Shown: positions 9,861 through 20,460 of the stretch, one piece after another | Position numbering within the stretch: the first letter of the stretch is position 1 | How the letters are laid out: every line of letters starts with the position of its first letter | Assembly (NCBI GenBank): GCA_022702705.1 | Contig: CM040423.1 | Span: forward strand, 119,841,738-119,905,737 | Length of the DNA: 64,000 nucleotides | Direction: 5' to 3' | Source of the DNA: Papilionanthe hookeriana x Papilionanthe teres | Lineage: Eukaryota > Streptophyta > Magnoliopsida > Asparagales > Orchidaceae | Made by a program: the position numbers and the translations under genes | The notes under the pieces: model-generated | Seen by the model: only the letters and a program-made list of their open reading frames with translations | Told to the model about the DNA's origin: nothing | The model's database searches: none

Positions 9861-12206
9861 TTCCTTTCTTCTTTTTAGTGCTTAGGATCTAGCCTTAGGC
9901 TTTTCCTTTGACTATCTTAGAGGACTAGAATTGGGACCCGCCTTTTAGAAATTCAAACCACTTCTAAACTCCCTGCAAACTCCACAAACTTGACTATAGA
10001 CCCCTAATCACCTAGAGGGTTGAAATCAAATGTGGAAGTTTAAAGGATGAGTTCCTATAGGACTCTTTGGCCTTAGGACTGCCCTGGGTGGCTTGGTCTG
10101 GTGAGGGGGCTGATTTACACTACACCTACACACTACACTCCCACACACCTCCTAAAACCACACCCATACCCAACTTGACCTCCTGACTCATGTAGGTGAT
10201 TCACATGGATGGTCCTTAACCCCTAAGCCCTTGGCAAGAGGGTTAGGAACAACATAGATGAATGCCTCAAATGAGTCCTTTCATGGCTCATATGGGCTTG
10301 AAATGGCTTCATGGCTCAACCAAAATGATTTCACCCCACTCAAATTCACCCAATCTTCAATTTCCCAAATTTTCAATTTTTGACCCCCGAGACCCTACAC
10401 CTACTAAACCTACCCAAAACCCTCAAATTACCCAAATTTTTGCAAAATTTCCAAATTACCTAAAATTTTCCAAAATCAATCCCAAACACCTCCACATCAC
10501 TCAAATTGATCGTCCATACCCAAAAATACCAAATATTCCAAGAAAACCTCCCAATACCCTCCAAATACCCAAAATACCCTTCTTGGCCTAAAAATCCAAA
10601 AATTCAGAAAATTCCCAAAAAATTCCAGAAAATCCCAAATATTCCCAATTTCATTTTGTCCAACTACACCATGGGCTAATTTTGTCAATTTACCCTACTT
10701 TTGTCAAAACCCCCAAATTGACCCATTTTAACCCAAAGTGGACCCAATGTCAAACCAAACCTACCCAATTGACCCCAATTTTGGTCCAATTCAATCCTAA
10801 ACTTCAATTCAACATTCCCAATACCAATTTAGACCAAATCCAAGTCCAATTTGATTGACATTTGGATCCAATTTCACTTTGGGCCTTAAAGCCCAAATTT
10901 GGACCCATGACCCAAACTTAGCCCAAACTAACCCAATTCAACTCCAATTAACCCCAAATCTTTTCTAAACCTTCCTTAACATCCTCATAAACAAAACACT
11001 AACATGATTTGCCCAAGATTTTGACCCAAACCCCACTCAAATTCAACCCAAAATCAAAAAGCCCAATTTTGACCTAAACCCAAATCTAACCCAAATAGGC
11101 CCAAACCTCAAAATTAAAACCCAACCAAAGCCAAAACCTCTTTGAAACACTCCCATAAACATTTCTTAACATTTATTTTACATCAATTTAAACCCTAGCC
11201 CAACATTGGCCCAAGTTAGCCCAATTTGACCTACATTGGCCCATTTACCAAATAAACCCAAATTCAACCCAATTCAAACCCAAACCACCTTAAATCTATT
11301 TCAAATTATTCATGAAACATCCCTAAACCAAAACCAACAACTATTTGGCCCAAACTTCTACAAAAATTCCCATCCATGAACACATCCTTAAACTTAAAAG
11401 CCCACTTCCCTTAAACCTTCTTAAAAGCCCATTTCCTTCAAAATTCAAAAGCCCAAATCTACCCTAAAGCCCACATGACATCTCCATTTGTCATCCATTT
11501 AATTAAATCCATTACCTAAGTCCTAAAATCATCATTGAATTATCCCAAATGAAGCTTCATCCAAATTCCCATCAAATTACCAAAAAATTTCTTAAAACCC
11601 TTTTCATGAAACAAATCAACCTTTTCCCAAGCCAAATGAAGCCATGAACAAGCCATTCTCAAGCCACATGAAGCCATGAGGGCTTTGACTTGTCATTAGT
11701 CCATTTATGGCAAGAAGAGGGGGTTCTTTCATAAACCTCCTTTAACCCTTTTTACCTTAATCATGTCACACACTAAACCATGTTTAGCCACCTCATCATG
11801 GATGGAGACTTCACCACTCCTTCTAAGCCGACCTAAATGATTCCCTCAGCTCAAAATCGAGCTTGGAAGGGTGCACCAAGCCCAAAATGGTGGGTTGACC
11901 CAAACCAAGCCAAAGTGAGCCTTCTCCCATTCCATTTAAATCAAACTCCTTTACACATGTCAAACCTCAATTGCCTACACTAAACCCCGCACCGACCCAC
12001 TCGACCAAGATGGTGACCATTGCTCAGCCGGCCGGCCACCGTGCCGCCGGAAAACACCATGGCCGAGAGCTCACATGTGAGCCAACATTGAAATTCTCAC
12101 TTGCCGAGTCGCCCCATGCCTAGTGGTCACCATGGCTGATCTTCTCCTCACCGCAGCAGCTCGATCCCAAGCCCTAACTCCTCTCGAGAGGCCTTCCACC
12201 CTCTCC

Positions 12207-12214
12207 TATTTAAA
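12207..12214 (+). promoter_or_regulatory. Candidate TATA box of the element A LTR promoter
   Basis: TATTTAAA within CTCTCC-TATTTAAA-C is kept in all four LTR copies that cover it (12207, 36169, 63590, and minus-strand 60994-60987). It is followed by a conserved 'ggccatgagagg' block. If used, U3 is about 2.4 kb and R-U5 about 5 kb. Confidence 0.5.
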
Positions 12215-12634
12215 CTCCACCCCTCTCGGCCATGAGAGGGGCCGAAACAAAACCTTAAGGAAACTCCGCCAAAATCACTCCGCATCACTCTCTACACATA
12301 GAGCACTCCGATCCCCACCGAATTCCAGCCCCAATTCCTTCTAGTCGAGCCCGATTTTGAGCTCAAACTTTAGCCCAAAACCGGGACACTTCTCCACGGT
12401 GAGCCAATTCCCAAATCGATTGGCTCTACACCTTCACCGGACCGAGGAAGGTGTCCACCACCAAAAGCCCCATCTCCGAGCCACCCGGTTGCTCCAGACC
12501 TCCAAGCTTTGTGATCGGGCTTGGTCGAAATCATATCCGGACAATTCACTGGACCAGGAGACTTCATCCGGAGCTTGCTAGGACCCAATCGAAGGTGCAA
12601 CAACTCTCGGATTGAAGCCACACTTCTCCGAGCC

Positions 12635-12645
12635 AAGGTATGAGC
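12635..12645 (+). promoter_or_regulatory. Candidate 5' splice site in the LTR
   Basis: AAG|GTATGAGC fits the plant donor consensus and lies about 430 bases after the TATA-like box. It is conserved in element B (AAG|GTATGGGC, GT at 36598) and in solo LTR C (minus strand, GT at 60563-60562). It could pair with acceptor-like sites upstream of ORF1 and of ORF3. Confidence 0.4.
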
Positions 12646-12799
12646 TAACTCTTCATCCCGAGCTTCGAAGATTCTCTATTTCAAATGCCTTAGTTCCAAT
12701 GCATGTTAACCGTATAGATGTGTTCGTCTCTTCGAGACGAATCCATGTGAGTATAAGAACGTAAAAATCCATCGAGAATCGAGTGAGATCTTAGGGATT

Positions 12800-13012
12800 T
12801 AGTGTGGACGGCTCTCGGGTGAGAACACTTGGGGACGATGAACGGATGCCGTCCATTCAATACACGCGCGGACGAACGGCTCGGATGGCGTCGGACCGAG
12901 AAACGGTGCGAGAACCGCGGGGCCCGGGCTGTCGACTCGAGTGGCGGCGTCGAATGGGAGCGCGCCGCGTGGCCTTTCGGAGCCGCCGAGGATGCGCCGG
13001 CGCCGCGTGGAT
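12800..13012. other. CG-rich block inside the AT-rich LTR
   Basis: A block of about 210 bases dense in CG dinucleotides (for example ccgcggggcccgggct and cgccggcgccgcgtgg) sits between AT-rich parts. Solo LTR C keeps the same block (about 60190-60400, minus). Element B has a decayed version (about 36770-36970) with many CG sites changed. Confidence 0.7.
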
Positions 13013-14829
13013 AAATAGAAAATTAGGGTATTTTCTTATTTATTTAATTCCCTAAACTTCAAAAATCCATATCTTTGTGTAGAAAAATCACAAAAATAAA
13101 ATAAAAATACCCTCTTGCTCAGGTGAACGGAGGAGAATAATGTGGAAAAGAAATCATTTAATTTCATTAAGTATTTTATTTTTTATAATTTATTTACTCT
13201 CTGCATACATTTAATTCTCCATGCATGTATACAATTCACCATGGCATGAGACCATAGAGGCTTTGAAGCCTCCGAACTCGGGAACATTCCCTGAATTTTC
13301 CAAGGTCGCAGGCCATCTCTGTGAAAAGTTATTTATTTTTCAAATGCATGTTGCTCGTTTTGAGTATTTTAATTCCAAAAATTAGCATGTTGTGAAATAA
13401 ATTCTAGAAATATTTGGTGATGTTCCTTATGACCAGAGAACTCTAGGAAAAATAGGACTTGAGTTAATTCACTCGCATTAACCCTAATTGGCTTAAACAC
13501 CCAAAATAGGTCTTTAATTAATTAGAGTTAACCAGGCATCAAATTGACTTGAAATCAATTCTCCACTGACCTTTAGGATCAGAGGAATCCACCATAAAAA
13601 TTTGAGGTCAATTGGACTTGGTTAGCCCCACTAATCGGGTTAATTAAGCCACTTAGCCATTTTAAACTTTAAAAATTCATAACTTTTAAAATACTTTTTA
13701 AAAATTCACCAAATTGGTTTTGGAGCCTCTCTGATATCAGGGGAACCTAAGAAAATTAAAATTTCAATTTTCTAAAAAAGTTGATTTTTAATAATATTTT
13801 AATATTTTTAATAATTAAAAAATAATAAAAATCACAAAAATAATAAAATTCACCAAAATGTCACATTTTGAATTTTAATCACTTAGGAGCAAATCCCACA
13901 TTTTTCCTAGGTCTATTTAGTGAGATATTGAATTTTAAATCCCTAAGGTAATTTTAAAAATTAAAAAATGTATTTTCTAGCATTTTCACTAAAATAATTA
14001 CAATAAATCATAAAAAAATCAGAAAATTGCAAAAATTGCTTCTCTGGTTTCCTTGATATCAGAGAGATTTTTGAAAAATATAAAATCCATTTTTCAACAT
14101 TTATTTTATTTTTAAATTAATTAACACTCCAAAACTCAAAATAATTATAATAAAAATAATATAATTCAAAAAATCACCAAAATTGGTCCAAGTGCTTCTC
14201 TGGTCATTAGGAATGTCCCCTAATTTTCTTAAGGACAGAAACTTTCTTTTGGTCATGTTATCAAATTTTCCTTGAAAATCTCTATTTTCCACCAAAAATA
14301 ATTATATAAATAAATTAAATACAGAAAAATCACATTTTCTCCTCTCATGTCTTTATTGACATATGAGTGAAGTCACATAAAAATTTCAAGTTCATTTAAG
14401 TTCAATTTAGTGAGTTATGAAATTATTAAGCTTAAAGGGTAAAATGGTAATCAAAATCTTTAATCCTTAATTAAAACTTTAGGTTTAATAAAAAATCAAC
14501 AAGTAAAATATTTGATCTTAATCTGATTTGGATGATTGAAATTTAAATAATTAAAGGGTAGAAACCCATTAAATAATTTTAAAATGATTAAACTTTAATT
14601 AAATAATAGATTAAATTTGGAAGAATAATAAAATCGGAACTATTAAAATAAGGGATCTTTATTAGGAAGAGATTTATTCTTTAATTTAAAAATCCCTAAA
14701 TTAATTATATCAACTAATACTCAATTTTTAATTAAAATGATAACTCAAATTTAAAATATTAAAAGACTTAATTAAATTATTAAACTCTTTTGAAATTTCA
14801 ATTAAAATTAAAAATAAAGTAAATTAAAG

Positions 14830-15150
14830 ATAAATTAAATTAAAATTAAATTAAATTTAATAATTAAATTAAATTAAATTAAACAATTAAATTAAATTAA
14901 ATTAAATAATTAAATTAAATTAAATTTAAACAATTAAATTAAATTAAATTAAACAATTAAATTAAATTAAATTAAATAATTAAATTAAATTAAATTAAAT
15001 AATTAAATTAAATTAAATTAAAAAATTAAATTAAATTAAATAATTAAATTAAATTAAATTAAATTAAATTAAATTAAATAATTAAATTAAATTAAATCAA
15101 ATCAAATTAATTAAACATCAAATCAAATTAAATTAAATTAAACTAAATAT
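14830..15150. repeat. AAATT pentanucleotide array in the 5' LTR of A
   Basis: About 300 bases of AAATT units with occasional interruptions (aataatt, aaacaatt). The same array, with the same interruptions, is in the 3' LTR at 29720-30040. Shorter relatives are in B (38870-39112) and C (58108-58365, other strand). Confidence 0.92.
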
Positions 15151-17240
15151 AAAGCAACTTGAACACTATTCCAAATTTAAACCCTTTAACTTAAATCAAA
15201 TCATTTGAATACTAATTTACCCTCGAAAGCTTTGATTATTATAACTCCTAAATGGAACATCAAATGAAGTGTTATCTCACTCATAGGATATTCAAATGTC
15301 CTAGTTCACCGAGCAAGTTAACAAGACTCGAAAACCTCGGACGATCGATTCATTTATATAATTAAATTCATTTGGACTTAAAACAATCCTAGAAATATTG
15401 AAAAGATGTTTAAGATTCTTCTTAAGCACTTCCTCAATATGATAGGATACTTATAAGAACAATTGGATTTAATTGTCCTTCGATGATGAAAATCGTCTTC
15501 AAACAAAAACAAAAACACAAAGAACCTAGACGTCATAGGAGATGACTCAGCTATAGGATTAGGAATTTGGTAGAAAACCATAACCTTTCCCTTAGCTTTA
15601 CCTAGGAACTTGCTTAAATATTCTAATTGAGTTTTAAGTGCAGCTTGGAATGACGGGAAGACCCTCCAGGTACGCTTTTATTTTATTTTATTGCAATTTA
15701 CTTTCTTGCAATTTACTTTATTGCAATTGCACTTATTTTTCTTGCATGATAAACAACTGTTGCATGAAAACTCACACCTTTAGGATAGACCCTAAAACTG
15801 AAACCAAAACTAAGTTAAAAGTCATTGCAAGATAAAATTCACCGCCACAACATTTCAAAATATAAAACAACTCAAAATTTAATCACAAACAGAACACAAA
15901 ACTACAATTACAACTAAATTAAAACGTCCTGTTGGATGATCGGGAATACCTCGGATGATGTAACCTACGTGTTGCTAACGGGATTTCCCATGGTCTAAAT
16001 GAAAGTGTGGAACTCATTCAACTGAGTTTAGCAAATTCATCCGGACTAAGTGAATCCGATAAAAATAATGATGCCGGAAGGATGGAACCGCGGGATCTTA
16101 ACCGGTGTCGTTATAATCAACTTTAAGATTTGTTTTAAATAAAACATAAAAAACACCCGGAAATTAAGATTTTCTCTAAACCAAAACACTTTTCTCAACT
16201 CCTGATTTATGATTTCTAAAACTAAACCTCTCGCAACAACAAGGAGCTCGGAGCATGGTGGGCAAGCACGACCATCGTCATCAAGCAAAACCCGAGTCTA
16301 CTTCAAAGCAAAACTTTCATAGAATTAAACAACCAAGCCATAGGACTTCGAGGTAGCTCGCCTAGTGCAACATAAATCCTCAACTCTTCGTTAGTGCATT
16401 TGCATTGCAAATTAAGCCCTAACCGGTCTTAGGATTCCGAGGTAGTCGTCCGATACGACAATAAACCCTCACATCTTCTAGAGCTATTTGTTTGATTTTA
16501 TCATACAAATATAAGCCCTAATTAATTGAAATTGGCAAGATTGAAATATCAAATAAACATTAGGACTTTCCTAAATTCAAGACAAACAATAGGATAGTCG
16601 GGAAATTATCGAAGTTCACTTCGAATCGTTGATTTCTCCTACCTCTCTTCCTTTGGATTCACAAAACAAAATGTTCCAAAATTTGATCCATTCCCTATCG
16701 AAATTCCAAAATTCAATCTTTCGAAAACCTTAAACTTCGAAATTCTCGAAAGCAGAATTATCGATTATTATCGAGAGTTTTCTTAGGTGATTCCCGTCAC
16801 TTAAGATGTAATTAACTATGGGGCTTCGCCCTTATAGGGAATTTTAAAGAACCTGTGTAATATAAACCCCGTTTCGATACTTTCATATTAAGCTGGGGAA
16901 TTTGTTGGCTTATAAAATTGGTTCGCGAACCAAACGGATGTCACAAAACTTCTAGTTTATTTCGATCGAGCCCCACCATCAAGCAGTGTGTCTATCCTTA
17001 GGATAGATACACTGAGCTCATGGTGCGGTGCTCGTTTATATAAACTATTTTGGGATGTGAGATCGGTTTAATCTCATATCTTAAAACTTTCAAATTTAAA
17101 AATTATTTTCAAAGCCAAATACTACTTTCTAAATTATATATATATTTAAATCAAATTTAAAATTTAAATTCGCCGACAACTTCTGTTAGGCGACCCCCCT
17201 TTTAAAATACAATACAACCTAAAATATGCCGACATATTTC

Positions 17241-17258
17241 TGGCGACTCCGCTGGGGA
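17241..17258 (+). other. Primer binding site of element A, tRNA-Arg type
   Basis: TGGCGACTCCGCTGGGGA is a perfect 18-base match to the reverse complement of the 3' end of a plant tRNA-Arg (ending CCCCAGCGGAGTCGCCA). tRNA-Arg primers are characteristic of Ogre-type elements. It starts six bases after the LTR end. Confidence 0.9.
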
Positions 17259-17760
17259 GAATTCCTCTCTCCATTATAATCAAATAATTCTGCTTTAAAA
17301 AATCGGTAGTGTATCCATGTCCCTAATGGATCAAACTACCCTTCTTTCCGTTGGAATACTATGTTCATTTCTATCTTGAACAAGTATAGCCAACATTCTC
17401 TCTGGATTTAGGAGCCACTCGTTTAAACACCCCTAAACGCAGAGGTTCCGAGATCCTTTTACCTCATTTCGAGGTGGGGTGGACCCCCGATAGGTGTTAG
17501 TTTAGGAGTGATCCTTCGAGCTCGGGAAGTCTCGCTTAAGACTTTCTTTTCCTTCTCGAATCGGATTCCCTACCTTCTCTACACCTTCGAACATTCCGTT
17601 CTAAATAAACAAACCCTCTAATAAGTGATTCTTTTAACAAATAATTCCTTCTTATAAATATATGAACAAGAATGAGTTCGGACTCTTTTCAACTCCTTTC
17701 TTTTCGTCCTGAAGAAAAGAAGCATAACTCGGACCGACAACCGTAATCTACCTCGCGTAA
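17259..17760 (+). other. 5' leader of element A
   Basis: Non-coding; it aligns with the leader of element B (41245-41773), including the segment 'cggtagtgtatccatgtcc'. A TAA immediately precedes the ORF1 ATG at 17761. In B this leader holds a pyrimidine tract ending in CAG; the A copy reads ttctcgaatc there, possibly scrambled. Confidence 0.7.
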
Positions 17761-18880
17761 ATGGAAGCCCCGAAATCGATTTTCTCCTTCACCAACGGAC
17801 CGGACCTCGCCGTCTATAAGGATGAGCCGCCCGACAATGGGGTCATCCGATTCGACGAGGATTCGAAAACACGAACGTCAAGGTCACCGACGTCTCCCTC
17901 TTTGCACCGACGAACAAGGTATCCGAGCCGAGGAACCACCGCTCGAGTTCAACTCAGGTCGACCCAAGAGTTTCCTCCCCGCAAAGGGTCCCGACTATGA
18001 GGAGCATCGCCGTCCGCAGGAGGACCGTTCTCACTACCCCCACCGGTCTAGCTGCTTCGCACCTACCCCGACTTCGCCAAATCAAAGGGGAAAGGAATCC
18101 GTAACTATGATAAACCCGTTACACGTGGAGGGTACGGATCTTCCCCGTAAGACCTTCGTCTTCGAAATCGGGTCCGGCTCGAAGATTCCTTCGCCGACAA
18201 AGACCCAAAGAAGAAATAGAAATAGAAGGATCGCCGGGAAGCCGTAGCCGCCGAGGTTGCCTCCCGGAGGAAATTCCGCAGTTGCCGTAATATACACCGT
18301 TACCGAATATACACCACCGCCCGACTACATACCACTTTTGGGAGGAAGCAGGTTCCATCCCCTCTCCGCCGCGAGGATGAAGAGAATGTCCGCAAGATTG
18401 CCGCCACATTACCACGCCCGCATACTACAACGATAGCCGCAAGAAAAGAATCAGAACTACGCCGTTCGCTTCGACCGCAAACTTTGGTAGAAAAGCTAGC
18501 GAAGAAGGAAAACCGCCCCGTGTCGGAAATTCTACGAAGGATAGGGCGGGTGCCGGCCAAATCCCGTCTCGGGCCCCGAGTAGAACCCGCCATCATGATA
18601 GAAAAGCCAAGCAAGAGAATGAAGGCTAGCCCGCCCGTCGTAGTATCGTGGTTACGGATTAGGGAGGATACCACCTTCCAAGCATTTGGCCGATGTGACC
18701 ATCCCGGTCATAGACCTTCGTCGCTAGAAGGATGGTGTGGCGTCCCACTACGGGGCGACTGAGATCGAAACAAGCAGCCCGAGAAAGAAAGTCTCGCCGT
18801 GAGGCCGGAATCCGAAGAAAGTGCTACCGCGATGAAGGGGACTCGTGAAAAAGGACCCGCAACCATCGCATGACAACCAC
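17761..18880 (+). pseudogene. ORF1 of element A (Tat/Ogre leader protein), broken
   Basis: Ogre-type elements carry an extra ORF of unknown function before gag. Here it starts at ATG 17761 (MEAPKSIFSFTNGPDLAVYKDE), directly after an in-frame TAA; the matching start in element B is 41774. The frame is lost after about 40 codons near CTG-type motifs but can be picked up in pieces. Examples are FVFEIGSGSKIPSPT (18149-18193 region) and VEKLAKKENRPVSEILRRIGRVPAKSRLGPR (18484 onward). A further piece, SPPVVVSWLRIREDTTFQAFG, continues the same open stretch. No known domain is recognised. The frameshifts may partly be sequence error. Confidence 0.65.
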
Positions 18881-18913
18881 AAAGATACACAGAAAGCTCC
18901 GCTAGAAGATGCC

Positions 18914-20460
18914 ATGGAAAAGTTGAGAACCGACATCCGACGGTTGGCAAAAGAAAGAGAAGAAAAGTTCGGAGATGAGATCGACTCATCGGAATTCATG
19001 GACAACGAATATGCAGAAAGAGAGGAGCCGGAACTGATGAAGAGACAGCTTCAGGAAAGGGACGACACGATCGCTCAAATGGCGAAGAGGATGGAAGAGA
19101 TGGCCGTAGCTCTAGCCACTCTCCAAAGTCAAGTACAACCACATGAGAGACACCCCCAGTGAGTCATTCACATCGTAGACTGAGGAAAGGAGATTACATC
19201 CGTCAATGGGGATGACCAAACTGAAAAAGGATACAACACAAAGTATGATCCCCGAAAAGGATATCAAGAACTTGGTAGAACAGCCAGGTGCGAGAAGCCC
19301 TAGCACAATCGAAGAACGGGACATCTATTCGGACGGGTAGACCTTACCCGGAAGAATTCGACGTCCAATACCCAAAGGGCTTCGTACCACCTCCGTTTAA
19401 GACCTTCGACGGAACCGGGAACCCCCGACAAGCATGTCGCACACTTTCGTGCCGCCTGTTGCAATGCCGGCGGGAGCGATGCGCTACTCTTCCGATAGCT
19501 TCGTTAGCTAGCCGTCGTGAATCACCTTCGACCGGTATGCGCACTACCCAACGGATCCAGCAAAGACATTCTCGCAGCTAGAGAGCCTCTTATTTAAGCG
19601 ATTTGCCGGAGCTCGAAGACCACATCACTATAGGTGATTTAGTGGTAGAGAAACAAAGGCCGAATGAAACTCTAGTGGATTACATACTTCGATGGAGAAA
19701 TTTAAGTATGAAGTGTGAACCACAAGCCGCAAGAACAACATGCGACTCGGCATCTTGCTTAAAAGCATTCACGGCCCGATAGCACTTCTCCTCAAGGGAT
19801 TCACTATTAAGACTTTTGAGAAGTTGTTAAGCAAGGCCGGAAGTCTTGCAAGAAGAGGCGAAGCACTAAGTTTCGCCGACAAGACGGATGACGTGCCGGT
19901 GAAGACTTTCGAAAAGAAATCCGGGGTCGTTGCAGTGATAGCTGACAAAGGCAAACAACCGATGCAAATACCACCGTAACGGCCGCAACAACCACAACAA
20001 AATTACCAAGCAACCCCGGTCCAGCTATCACGGTCTCCCAGAGCATGAACAACCGTCTCGTCCGCAACGTACATCGAGGGAGCTTCGAGCGCAGAATATC
20101 CGTTCAAAAATGAAGCGAGTACCAAAGATGTTCCGTAGCTTAATGAAAACTCCGCATTTCCAACTCGCGAGCCCAAAAGACCGCAGGAAGTCAACAAGAA
20201 AGGTGATCCCAACTTTTGCCCCTACCATCGGATGCTTCGGGCACAAGATGAAGACCGCATTACCTTCAAAAGTTGGCTCAACGACAACCTTCGGAAAGGA
20301 AATATAACAATCCCGAAGGAGTACATGAAGGAACCCCGAAAGGAGGTTCCGTCAATGTTATCTCAACCGATCCCGTCATTCCGATAGATCCCTATGCAAC
20401 CGACGATGGATGGACTACCGCTCTGGACGAGATCTTCGAAGAAGATTTTAGACAACATCC
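18914..20460 (+). pseudogene. gag: gag of element A, frameshifted
   Basis: Matches the gag of element B (42913-44517) throughout. It starts with MEKLRTDIRRLAKEREEKFGDE, then a coiled-coil segment around QLQERDDTIAQMAKRMEEM. The core follows with YPKGFVPPPFKTFDGTGNPR, and later GILLKSIHGPIALLLKGFTIKTFEKLLSKAGS and VPKMFRSLMKTP. It lacks a stretch of B around the codons for NMVETRASSASQGAP. Where B has in-frame stops (43336 and 43657), A has sense codons (GAA and CGA), so A is better preserved at those points. Frame breaks elsewhere sit mostly at CAG/CTG-like motifs. Confidence 0.8.

Larger units (their letters stand above)
9836..17234 (+). repeat. 5' LTR of element A (7.4 kb)
   Basis: The LTR starts TGTTGACC after the target duplication and ends GCCGACA six bases before the primer site. 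It contains, in order: a terminal hairpin; a G-poor stretch of CCCAA-rich sequence (about 10.3-11.6 kb); a TATA-like box (12207); a splice-donor-like site (12638); a CG-rich block (12.8-13.0 kb); an AT-rich part with an AAATT array (14.83-15.15 kb); and a 3' part with several CG-containing motifs. No plausible long ORF is present; short ORFs across it are not conserved as proteins. At 7.4 kb it is far longer than most plant LTRs, but Ogre-type LTRs of several kb are known. Confidence 0.93.

Noticed and set aside
10262..10591. 109-codon Pro/Asn-rich frame
   Set aside because: It translates the low-complexity CCCAA-rich strand and has no conserved frame in the other LTR copies.
12123..12636. 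Short frames around the candidate promoter in the A LTR (both strands)
   Set aside because: They lie in a conserved non-coding LTR block, and the frames differ in B and C.
12804..13055. Arg-rich frames over the CG-rich block
   Set aside because: They are a composition effect of dense CG codons; not conserved in B.
14101..14295. A 64-codon minus-strand frame repeated in every LTR (also 28991-29185, 38060-38254, 58903-59097)
   Set aside because: It recurs only because the LTR recurs. It is AT-rich, its changes between copies show no codon pattern I can detect, and the lysine/isoleucine-rich end follows from AT content.
18082..18674. Minus-strand frames of 70-124 codons opposite ORF1 of element A
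   Set aside because: These are shadows of the CG-rich plus-strand ORF1; element B has no conserved equivalent and no domain is recognisable.
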